From positions 2,108,001-2,172,000 of the forward strand of contig NZ_CP169368.1 of the NCBI RefSeq assembly GCF_042485795.1: a stretch of 64,000 nt of DNA, written 5' to 3'. Positions 8,132 through 16,700 of the stretch are shown one piece after another (the first letter of the stretch is position 1; each line of letters starts with the position of its first letter). Below the pieces are notes generated by a model. That model did no database searches. It saw only the letters and a program-made list of their open reading frames with translations, and was not told the origin of the DNA. The position numbers were made by a program, and so were the translations under genes. Origin of the DNA: Lonepinella sp042485795 (lineage in GTDB: Bacteria; Pseudomonadota; Gammaproteobacteria; Enterobacterales; Pasteurellaceae).

Positions 8132-8307
8132 TCACTTCATCCCCCATTCAATCACAAACAACTCTCGTTCTTCAACCCACTGGCTAAGCTGTGCTTCCAG
8201 CCTTTCAATCAATTTATTACGCTACCAGTGGCAGTGCAACAGATTTCTTTAATTTGGTAGTTAGTCTCTTTCAAACCATGTTCAACCACCTTGCTTTTCC
8301 AGCACAT
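8132..8307 (-). pseudogene. Unrecognised small frame, broken by a frameshift
   Basis: Upstream of the OLD-like gene a 32-codon frame starts at the ATG at 8307, beginning MCWKSKVVEHGLKETNYQ, and stops at TGA (8209-8211). A second frame, shifted by one base at the A/T-rich junction GTAATAAATTG, continues with NKLIERLEAQLSQWVEEREL and ends at 8132. Joined, they would give a compact soluble protein of roughly 58 residues with a helical, acidic C-terminus. I do not recognise the family. It may be a decayed gene at the island border or a real short gene with a frameshift. No good ribosome site is seen. Confidence 0.35.
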
Positions 8308-8327
8308 TGGAACGTTTGGCTTTGAGA

Positions 8328-8333
8328 ATTATA
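8328..8333 (-). promoter_or_regulatory. Candidate -10 box for the defence operon
   Basis: TATAAT on the minus strand in the context GGGTATAATTC. It is the best -10 match upstream of the OLD-like gene (start 8036) and lies 21 bases before the broken small frame. No convincing -35 at 17 bases is visible, so this is a tentative call. Confidence 0.3.
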
Positions 8334-8401
8334 CCCTATAAACCGAATTTTTCCTGTAATTTCTGATGCTATTATTTACACAAATTAGTAGAAGTGACAA
8401 T

Positions 8402-8476
8402 ATGTTATGCTTATATTTCGCCCAATGGGGAGAAATCACCATTCCCCCAACGAAAATCTCCCCATTTTCTCCTTAA
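8402..8476 (+). CDS. Possible 24-codon leader peptide of nhaA with overlapping hairpin
   Basis: An ATG at 8402 opens a 24-codon frame ending TAA at 8474-8476, 45 bases before nhaA. The product begins MLCLYFAQWGEITIPP and ends KISPFSP, with four prolines in its last half and one right at the stop. An inverted repeat GGGGAGA (8427-8433) / TCTCCCC (8457-8463) lies inside the frame, so translation of the peptide would disrupt the hairpin. Proline codons near a stop can stall ribosomes; a role in controlling nhaA is inference. The ribosome site (AGAAG) is weak, so the frame may be fortuitous. Confidence 0.35.
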   Translation: MLCLYFAQWGEITIPPTKISPFSP

Positions 8477-8521
8477 TTATGGTAGTATTTTCCCTTTACA
8501 TTTTTTAGGAGAACTATTTTT

Positions 8522-9688
8522 ATGCTCAATTTTGTCCAGCGATTCTTTAAAATGGAATCTGCTAGTGGGATTTTATTATTGATCTTTGCTTTTGTTGCCA
8601 TGTTATGTGCCAATAGCAGTTTACAATCTACCTATTTCAATTTTTTAGATATTCCTGTCGCAATACAATTTGGTTCGTTTGCGATTAATAAAACCTTTAT
8701 TCATTGGATCAATGATGGTTTTATGGCGGTATTTTTTGTCGTGGTGGGAATGGAAGTAAAACGTGAAATACTAGAAGGATCGTTGTCAAGTTATCAACAA
8801 GCTATTTTCCCTGCATTTGCGGCGATTGGTGGCATGGTTATTCCTGCGATTATTTATTGGTTTATCACTCAACAACATGCTGAATTATCAAATGGCTGGG
8901 CAATTCCTATGGCAACCGATATTGCATTTGCTCTTGGTATTGTGGCATTGTTAGGTAAACAAGTGCCTTTACCCTTGAAAGTGTTTTTACTCGCCCTTGC
9001 TATTATTGATGATTTAGGGGCTATTGTTGTGATTGCGTTATTCTTTTCTTCTGACTTAAGTACGCAAGCCTTAACCATTTCCGCTATTGCTATTTTGGGT
9101 TTAGTTATTCTCAACCGTCTGAAAGTCGGTCATCTTTGTGCTTATATATTAGTCGGATTGGTGTTATGGGCTGCAGTGTTAAAATCAGGTGTCCATGCGA
9201 CTTTGTCAGGGGTAATTCTCGGATTTTGTATTCCGCTTAAAGATAAAAAAGGTGAAAGCCCATTACACACATTTGAACATATTTTAGCTCCTTGGTGTTC
9301 ATTTTTTGTCTTGCCATTATTTGCTTTCGCTAATGCTGGTGTGTTTCTTGGTGATGTGGATAACAATATGATTTTCTCTGCCCTACCATTAGGAATTACT
9401 CTTGGATTGCTGATCGGAAAACCGCTTGGAGTCTTTAGTTTCAGCTATCTCTCGGTTAAATTAGGGATAGCAAAACTACCAGAAGGCATAAATTTTAAGC
9501 AGATATTTGCCATTGCAATACTGTGTGGCATAGGCTTTACTATGTCGATGTTTTTAGCCAGTTTAGCCTTTGTGGGAGAAGCTGATAGTGCAATCAACAC
9601 ATTGTCCCGATTGGGTATTTTATTGGGTTCCTGTGGCTCTGCAATTTTAGGTTATGGCTTACTGAAAATTACCACCAAAAACGCATAA
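8522..9688 (+). CDS. nhaA: Na+/H+ antiporter NhaA
   Basis: NhaA is an inner-membrane antiporter that exchanges cytoplasmic Na+ (or Li+) for periplasmic H+ and is central to salt and alkaline pH tolerance. The 388-residue length is usual, with about twelve hydrophobic segments. The GWAIPMATDIAFALGIVALLG segment and the LAIIDDLGAIVVIALFF segment carry the paired aspartates of the ion-binding site (AIIDDLGA), and GIGFTMSMFLASLAF is the family's C-terminal signature. The ATG at 8522 follows TTTTTTAGGAGAAC, a strong ribosome site. An uptake-signal inverted pair just after the stop acts as terminator. The gene is monocistronic and marks the return to core chromosome after the defence island. Confidence 0.96.
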   Translation: MLNFVQRFFKMESASGILLLIFAFVAMLCANSSLQSTYFNFLDIPVAIQFGSFAINKTFIHWINDGFMAVFFVVVGMEVKREILEGSLSSYQQAIFPAFAAIGGMVIPAIIYWFITQQHAELSNGWAIPMATDIAFALGIVALLGKQVPLPLKVFLLALAIIDDLGAIVVIALFFSSDLSTQALTISAIAILGLVILNRLKVGHLCAYILVGLVLWAAVLKSGVHATLSGVILGFCIPLKDKKGESPLHTFEHILAPWCSFFVLPLFAFANAGVFLGDVDNNMIFSALPLGITLGLLIGKPLGVFSFSYLSVKLGIAKLPEGINFKQIFAIAILCGIGFTMSMFLASLAFVGEADSAINTLSRLGILLGSCGSAILGYGLLKITTKNA

Positions 9689-9693
9689 AAAAT

Positions 9694-9730
9694 TCACCGC
9701 ACTTTTGTCGTATGATCAGAAGTGCGGTGA
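9694..9730. terminator. Bidirectional terminator made of inverted uptake signals
   Basis: TCACCGCACTT (9694-9704) and AAGTGCGGTGA (9720-9730) form an 11-bp stem with T/A runs on both sides. It lies between convergent nhaA and the VirK/YbjX gene. Confidence 0.8.
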
Positions 9731-9755
9731 TTTTTAAACCCATTTTAAGCGTAAA

Positions 9756-10628
9756 CTATTTCATTAAAAAATCTTTCATTTGCTGTTCTAATGTGTCAAA
9801 CATTTCATAACGTTTACGATACATAGAACGTTTTTTACTGGCAATGTCTTCTAATGGTTTTCGTTCAATTTGATTTGGTAATTGCCAATATTTATCATGA
9901 TATTGTGCATCATTTTCCTGCCAAAATTCATCATAATTAAAGAGCAAATCTTTAGAATCATTCCAACGATATTTTGCTTCATATTTATGTGGAATACCGA
10001 TTAATTCACAACCTAACTGACTAGCGAATATTTTAAAAACATTCACCAGCATAAACATTGGACGAACACCATGTAAGGCTTTTGTCGCATTACGCACCGC
10101 TAATTGGGCTTGCTCATGGTTTGGTCCTTGAATTGAGGCGATTAACAATTTATTGGGTGATAAAAAAGTAAATGACGCATCATAAATACGATTTTTCTGT
10201 TGATCAACAATATTGAGGGAGAAAAATCCTTCTAAAGGATCGACCCGATTGAGATTTAAATATAAATCTAATTCATCGGTTAATTTTGCCAATAGCACTT
10301 TCTCTTTTTCTAGCAATACATGTACTTTATCCATGGGCAAAAACTGCTCGGCTAAAGAGAAATTTTCCATGATTGCTTTTAAACGCTCTGTACCATTAAA
10401 CCGTTTATCACAAAATTTATTTAATAAGGTATTGATCCGATAAATATCATTCTGGAAAATTGGCTGCCATATTGGATTAGCGACTAAATAATCTGATAAA
10501 CATTGGATCTGTTTTTTATATACAACTAACCGCATTTGATAGCGGAGATATTCTCTCGACAATTTTAACAGGCGTTTCTCTACAGGAAACATCTTTTTAA
10601 AGGTAATTAATGAAGCTAAATTAAACAT
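9756..10628 (-). CDS. VirK/YbjX (DUF535) family protein
   Basis: The 290-residue cytoplasmic-type protein has no signal peptide or membrane segment. It contains the features I associate with the DUF535 family: an N-terminal region with FSLAEQFLPMDKVHVLL, a central LASIQGPNHEQAQLAVRNATKALHG-like stretch around residues 168-192, RPMFMLVNVFK and the KYEAKYRWNDSKDLLFNYDEFW segment near the C-terminus. Members are linked to membrane stress and virulence in enterobacteria, but the molecular activity is unknown. Transcription converges on nhaA across a shared terminator. Confidence 0.82.
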   Translation of the reverse strand: MFNLASLITFKKMFPVEKRLLKLSREYLRYQMRLVVYKKQIQCLSDYLVANPIWQPIFQNDIYRINTLLNKFCDKRFNGTERLKAIMENFSLAEQFLPMDKVHVLLEKEKVLLAKLTDELDLYLNLNRVDPLEGFFSLNIVDQQKNRIYDASFTFLSPNKLLIASIQGPNHEQAQLAVRNATKALHGVRPMFMLVNVFKIFASQLGCELIGIPHKYEAKYRWNDSKDLLFNYDEFWQENDAQYHDKYWQLPNQIERKPLEDIASKKRSMYRKRYEMFDTLEQQMKDFLMK

Positions 10629-10741
10629 AATAAAAAAGGATAAAATAATAAATTGGCGAGATTATAGAGATAATCTATTAATATGACAACCTAAAAACAA
10701 GATTAAAAATCACCGCACTTTGGGTTATACGGAAAAATAAA

Positions 10742-10784
10742 AATCTGCCTAAACTTCACTCTCCATAGCAAAGCAAGGCAGATT
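10742..10784 (-). terminator. Rho-independent terminator of the autotransporter gene
   Basis: Arms AATCTGCCT (10742-10750) and AGGCAGATT (10776-10784). On the minus strand the hairpin is followed by TTTATTTTT. It lies 13 bases after the autotransporter stop. Confidence 0.75.
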
Positions 10785-10796
10785 ATTTAAGTTAAA

Positions 10797-13361
10797 TTAC
10801 CATTGATAACGGTAAGTGGCTTGAGCCGACCAGTATTTTTTAATATGTTTACCGTAGGCATTATTCGCTTGAATGCTAAAGCTATGATTACCACCTGATA
10901 AACCTAAACCGACTGCGGTTTCCACTCTGCCACCAAGGCGTGCAACATCAAAACCTTGTTTACCTAGTGTCACTTGATTATGGTTAAATTTATCATAAAC
11001 ACCGTTCACTTCCGCAAATGGTTTTAAATTCAAGCTACTGGTTTGAATACCTTTCGCCAAACGTACACCTGCTTTGCTATGTAATACATTTAAGCGATCT
11101 TCATATTTGTTACCAGAAATAGTTGACCAACCTAATTGTACTTGTGGTGTCACTGACCATTGGTTTGCAAAATTAAATTCTCGACCAACTTCAGTGGAAA
11201 CAGTGTAAGCATTATAATGATATGTCACATCTTTTTTGCTGGTTCCACCTGTATTAAACTCGGAGCGTAAACGAGAGTATTTGGCAATACCGTCCACATA
11301 GAAGCCATTATCATTCAAATAGCTCGCATAAAGTGCAACCGCTTTTGAATATAATTTGGCATCGCTATATGAACCATCAAAATCCATTTTAGCGGCAGTA
11401 GCACTGACAAATCCACCAAGACGTACATTATCCGTTACACCTGTATCTGCACCGAGTTGTAAATTGTAGGTATCCAATGTACCACCAGATGTTTTACTTT
11501 GGGAGGATACAGATTGCTCATCAAATTTTTGAGTTTGATTGACACTACGTGTCCATACACTGGTTGACTTGCCATTTCTTACATCGCCTAAACGTTGATG
11601 AACGCCAGCTAATTCTGCATCAAGAATAGTAACTTGAGCTGCTCGCAGAGAAGTCAAATTATTGGCTGTATCATTCAACTCTAGCTCTGGTTTAGCTGTT
11701 GAACCGTTATTTGGTTTAGTCTGCGGTTTGTTGTTGTCCTGTTGTTGGTTGTTGTCTTTTTCTGGAAGTTTGAAATCCTCATGTGGTACTTTTTTCTGAT
11801 CGTCCTTATATGGAACCAAACCATCTCCTTTCGGGTCTGCCTTAGGTTCTGTTTTTGGTTCTTCCTTAGGTTTTGGTTCTACCCTAGGTTGATCGGATTG
11901 TGGATTATCTTTCGGTTGTTCTTTCGGATCTTCTTTCTTTTTAAAATCAGGATCGACTTCTGGCGTACCGTCTTTTGTTTTCTGATTTGTTAACAACCAA
12001 TTCCATGAATCTTTAGTAGTTTCCTGAGTTAAACGATAACGATAACCGCCAGCATTCACATACTGATTATTATTAGCTAATGTTACATTAAAATTAGTTG
12101 GTGTATTTGCTGCTGTCAAAACTGTGACTTTATGTCCCTCAGGATCAGTAAACATTTCATCACCGCTTTTATCCGTAATATTCAATGTAGCACTAGATGT
12201 TGCATTACCAAAATTGCCCAGTATCTCTACTTTATCACTTTGATTGTTCGAAAGATTAGAGTTTAAATGGAATCTATGATCTCCCTCGTACGAATTTTCT
12301 ATCCTCAAAGTTTTAAATTTATCGCCAGCATGTTCAAAATAAATATCAGAATTACCGCCAACTGAAGATAGGCTATTAACAATAGAATCAGAAGTCAAAT
12401 TCCATTTAGAGCCTGATTTCAAGGTAATATCCACATAACTTTTCGGTTCTTTAAACCCACCAGTCAAAGTAGAATTTGCTCCAAGATCAAACACGGTAGT
12501 AATTCTCTCAGCCTTATCTGCATTAACGTGTACTAACTGATCTTCAATAGCTAAAGTAGTATTTTCAAGGAATATTCCTATAGTTCCATTAGTAGTTCTC
12601 CAATCAATACCTTGTTTAGCACTAATCGTACTATTAGTCAGCGTAAAATTATGATCATATATCCCTCCTTGACCCTTTACAGTTTCTACTGTAAGGAAAG
12701 AACCATTGTTCCCCGTATTTTTAGCCGTAAGATTATTCGCTGTTAATGTAGAATGATCTCTCACGGAAAATAGGGTGGAATCTTTACCTGTAGCATTTAG
12801 TAATACATTGTCAAACGCTGCTTCAGCCGATTCAAGTATTACAACCGCACTCTTATTACCATGATTAGTAATTGATGAATTATTCATGGTTACTGGATAA
12901 TTACGAGGAACATTCCAAAATTTCAATGCTCCATATAATGGCGAGCCTTCTTTTGCTGATTGAGTTGTCAAATCGACCGTTGCATTTTTAATAGTAACAA
13001 TGGCGGTATCAAAATATAAACCATATAAACTGGCAGGGTTGGTTGAATTAACTTTTAGTCCATCAATGTTAATAATACTATTATTAACATTTAAAACCCC
13101 AGATTGCTTTTCTGAGTGAGTAATAGAAACATTCTTCAAAACAGCTGAGTTCGTACCAGTTTTATGCTCTATATAAAGAGAATAAAGTCCACGCTGATCT
13201 CCTGTAATATGTTTATTCTTTAGCTCATAATAACGTTCGTTATATGAAGTTTGTATACCTACATCTTCTAGATCAGTGTTAGCATAAGAAAAATTTGGAA
13301 TAGCAAAATTCGCCATTAAAGCCAGCGTCAATGCTGAATATTTAAAATGAATCCGTTTCAT
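10797..13361 (-). CDS. Classical (type Va) autotransporter
   Basis: The 854-residue protein has a signal peptide (MKRIHFKYSALTLALMANFA, cleavage after SYA near residue 27) and an N/S/T-rich passenger with many short beta repeats typical of a pertactin-like helix (to about residue 450). A low-complexity linker rich in Lys, Pro, Glu, Asp and Gln follows (about 460-560). The last ~270 residues form the 12-strand autotransporter barrel, ending in the aromatic residue W (YRYQW). The barrel inserts in the outer membrane and exports the passenger. No cysteines or protease triad are visible in the passenger, so adhesion or host interaction is more likely than proteolysis, but the ligand is unknown. 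The upstream region holds a Fur-like box and two PurR-like boxes. The gene ends in its own terminator. Confidence 0.9.
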   Translation of the reverse strand: MKRIHFKYSALTLALMANFAIPNFSYANTDLEDVGIQTSYNERYYELKNKHITGDQRGLYSLYIEHKTGTNSAVLKNVSITHSEKQSGVLNVNNSIINIDGLKVNSTNPASLYGLYFDTAIVTIKNATVDLTTQSAKEGSPLYGALKFWNVPRNYPVTMNNSSITNHGNKSAVVILESAEAAFDNVLLNATGKDSTLFSVRDHSTLTANNLTAKNTGNNGSFLTVETVKGQGGIYDHNFTLTNSTISAKQGIDWRTTNGTIGIFLENTTLAIEDQLVHVNADKAERITTVFDLGANSTLTGGFKEPKSYVDITLKSGSKWNLTSDSIVNSLSSVGGNSDIYFEHAGDKFKTLRIENSYEGDHRFHLNSNLSNNQSDKVEILGNFGNATSSATLNITDKSGDEMFTDPEGHKVTVLTAANTPTNFNVTLANNNQYVNAGGYRYRLTQETTKDSWNWLLTNQKTKDGTPEVDPDFKKKEDPKEQPKDNPQSDQPRVEPKPKEEPKTEPKADPKGDGLVPYKDDQKKVPHEDFKLPEKDNNQQQDNNKPQTKPNNGSTAKPELELNDTANNLTSLRAAQVTILDAELAGVHQRLGDVRNGKSTSVWTRSVNQTQKFDEQSVSSQSKTSGGTLDTYNLQLGADTGVTDNVRLGGFVSATAAKMDFDGSYSDAKLYSKAVALYASYLNDNGFYVDGIAKYSRLRSEFNTGGTSKKDVTYHYNAYTVSTEVGREFNFANQWSVTPQVQLGWSTISGNKYEDRLNVLHSKAGVRLAKGIQTSSLNLKPFAEVNGVYDKFNHNQVTLGKQGFDVARLGGRVETAVGLGLSGGNHSFSIQANNAYGKHIKKYWSAQATYRYQW

Positions 13362-13540
13362 TTCATCACCTTTTGTATATAAAAATTATAAAAAATAAAC
13401 TAACCTATAATAAACTGCAAAAAGAATGATATTTCACCGAAAAAACTATTTCAACTGAAATTTTAGATATTTTAGTCTAAAAACACAAAATAAATCGATA
13501 TTAAAGAAATTGTTGATTTTTATCAAAATCCCTTTAATTT

Positions 13541-13559
13541 AATAGTAATTATCATTTGA
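13541..13559 (-). promoter_or_regulatory. Fur-like box upstream of the autotransporter
   Basis: On the minus strand the 19-mer TCAAATGATAATTACTATT matches the Fur consensus (GATAATGATAATCATTATC) at 13 of 19 positions, including the core AATGATAAT. It lies about 180 bases before the autotransporter start and overlaps the -35-like TTGTCA. Iron regulation of the surface protein is inferred. Confidence 0.35.
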
Positions 13560-13607
13560 CAAAATATATCCAATTAATTTATCAAGAAAAAAAACAGGTC
13601 AAAAAAT

Positions 13608-13645
13608 ACGTAAACGTTTGCTAAAAATAACGTAAACGATTGCCT
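13608..13645. promoter_or_regulatory. Two tandem PurR-like operators
   Basis: ACGTAAACGTTTGCTA (13608-13623) and ACGTAAACGATTGCCT (13630-13645) resemble the PurR consensus ACGCAAACGTTTGCGT and start 22 bases apart, about two helical turns. They lie just beyond the purL terminator and about 250 bases upstream of the autotransporter. No purine gene starts here, so the regulated transcript is unclear. Confidence 0.5.
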
Positions 13646-13660
13646 AAAATGGGATAAAAA

Positions 13661-13687
13661 AATGGATAACACGCCATGTTATCCATT
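13661..13687 (-). terminator. purL terminator
   Basis: AATGGATAACA (13661-13671) pairs with TGTTATCCATT (13677-13687). On the minus strand the hairpin runs into a T-rich tail (ATTTTTTTATC). It lies 30 bases after the purL stop. Confidence 0.85.
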
Positions 13688-13717
13688 TTCCTTTAAAGAA
13701 TTGTGGTTCTTGTTCTA

Positions 13718-16700
13718 CTATTTAAAAAACACTCTGGCATTTCTAAATAATCGCATCCAAGCACCGTCTTCGTTCCATTGTTTTGGATACCAAGAGTTGC
13801 TCACTGCACGGAATACCCGCTCTGGGTGTGGCATCATAATTGCCACTCGTCCATTATTGTTTGATAGTGCCGTAATGCCCTCTACTGAACCGTTCGGATT
13901 GGCTGGGTACATTTCGGTAGGTTGAATATTGTTATCTACATATTGAGCAATAATTAACCCTTGTTCACGTAACCCTTGTAATTGATTTTCGTGTTTAAAT
14001 TCTACTCGCCCCTCACCGTGCGACACGGCAATCGGCATGTGTGAACCAGCCATGCCAGCAAACCAAGGGGAATGGTTTTCATTAATACGAACCAACGCGG
14101 CACGAGCTTCAAAACGTTCAGACGTGTTACGTACGAAACGAGGCCAATTTTCTGTACCAGGGATAATTTCGGCAAGATTAGAAATCATTTGGCAACCGTT
14201 ACAAATACCGAGAGCTAAAGTATCTTCACGTTCAAAGAACGCTTGGAATTGGTCAAGAAGTGCGGTGTTAAATAGGATAGATTTTGCCCAGCCACCGCCT
14301 GCACCGAGAACATCACCATAAGAGAACCCACCACAAGCTACTAACGCATTGAAATCTTTGAGGTTATGGCGTGCATTATGCAGATCGCTCATGTGTACAT
14401 CAATGGTCGCAAAGCCTGCACGATCAAAGGCGGCTGCCATTTCAACATGGCTGTTCACCCCCTGTTCACGCAAAATTGCAATACGTGGTTTTAGTCCTTT
14501 CGCAATATAAGGTGCAGCCACATCTTTATTAACATCATAGCTTAAATGGGCTGAGAATCCTTTATCATCGGCATTTTTCTTGGCTGCAAATTCTTGATCC
14601 GCACATTCAGGGTTATCACGTAAACGTTGCATTTGGTGGGTTAATTCCGCCCAGATACCTCGTAATTCAGAGCGTTTTTCACTAAGTAATAGTTTATTAC
14701 CACGGTAAATCTCAAATTCATCATTTTCTGTCACATAGCCCAGTTCTTTGGTTAGATGAAGTAACCCGTGTTGGCTTAACACATCACGTACGGCATTAAG
14801 CTCACTTTCTCGCACTTGAATAACCGCGCCAAGTTCTTCATTAAATAGCACGCTAAGATCGTTATCGCCTAAAGTGCTAATATGCACTGATACACCACAA
14901 TGTCCTGCGAACGCCATTTCAGCCAAAGTGACAATTAAACCACCGTCTGAACGGTCATGATAGGCTAACAAGTTACCCTTTTGAACCAGAGTTTGCATCG
15001 CATTAAAGAAGTTTTTCAATAAGCTCACATTGACTACATCCGCTGGTTTGTCGCCTAATTGTTTATAAACTTGTGCTAATGCCGTTGCACCAAGGCGATT
15101 TTTCCCTTCACCTAAGTCAATTAACAATAAACGAGTTACCCCTTGATCGGTGCGTAATTGTGGGGTCACGGTTTTGCGTACATCTTCCACCCGAGCAAAA
15201 GCACTGATCACTAACGATAACGGAGCGGTGACAGATTTTTGTTCGCCGTCTTCCTGCCAAGTGGTTTTCATTGACATGGAGTCTTTGCCCACAGGAATGG
15301 TTAAGCCTAAAGCAGGGCAAAGTTCTTCACCCACGGCTTTGACTGCTTGATATAAACCTGCATCTTCGCCTTTGTGTCCTGCCGCTGACATCCAGTTGGC
15401 AGAAAGTTTAATGCGTTTAATATCGCCGATATTGGTGGCAGCGATATTGGTGATACTTTCCGCTACCGCTAAACGTGCGGAAGCTGCAAAATCTAATAAA
15501 GCCACTGGAGCGCGTTCGCCAATGGTCATGGCTTCACCGTGATAGCTGTCTAGGGAAGCTGTTGTGACTGCCACATCGGAAACAGGAATTTGCCACGGAC
15601 CAACCATTTGATCACGAGCCACCATGCCCGTGACGGAACGGTCGCCAATAGTAATTAAGAAAGTTTTTTCTGCCACCACAGGTAAACGCAACACGCGGTG
15701 TAAAGCATCTTTTAATGTAATGCCATGTTGAGAAACTGGTGAATTTTGCACCGCACTTGATTGTACATCACGGGTCATTTTCGGTGTTTTGCCCAATAAC
15801 ACATTCATTGGTAAATCAATGGGTTTGTTGCCAAAATGGCTATCATTGAGAGTTAAATGCAATTCTTCAGTGGCTTCGCCGATCACCGCATAAGGGGCGC
15901 GTTCACGCTGACAAAGGTCTTCGAATAACGGTAATTTTTCAGGCGATACCGCTAACACATAGCGTTCTTGTGATTCGTTACACCAAATTTCTAACGGCGA
16001 CATGCCCCGTTCATCACTTAAGATTTTGCGTAATTCAAAATTACCGCCACGACCGCCGTCATGTACAAGCTCAGGCATGGCATTAGACAAACCACCAGCG
16101 CCCACATCGTGAATAAACAAAATCGGGTTGTCATCGCCTAACTGCCAACAACGGTCAATCACTTCCTGACAACGGCGTTCCATTTCAGGGTTATCCCGTT
16201 GCACGGAAGCAAAATCTAAATCTTCTTTGGATTTCCCTGAAGCCATAGAGGATGCCGCACCGCCACCTAAACCGATATTCATGGCAGGACCGCCCAACAC
16301 AATTAATTTTGAACCAACAGCGATTTCGCCTTTTTGTACGTGTTCGGCACGGATATTACCGATCCCACCTGCCAACATAATCGGCTTGTGATAACCACGC
16401 ACTTCTTCACCGGCAAAGCTGTTCACTTTTTCTTCATAGGTACGGAAATAACCCAACAAGGCTGGACGACCAAATTCATTGTTAAATGCCGCACCGCCTA
16501 AAGGTCCATCTATCATAATGTCTAACGCCGAAGCAATGCGATTTGGTTTGGATAACGGATTTTCCCAAGGTTGCTCAAAGCCGGGGATCACTAAGTTAGA
16601 CACTGAAAAACCGACTAGCCCTGCTTTTGGTTTGGCACCCCGTCCTGTTGCCCCTTCGTCACGAATTTCACCGCCCGAACCTGTTGCTGCCCCAGGGAAT

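Noticed and set aside
11742..11993. Plus-strand frame opposite the autotransporter linker
   Set aside because: It is the antisense of the Lys/Pro/Glu low-complexity linker, giving an artificial Phe/Leu/Trp-rich peptide.
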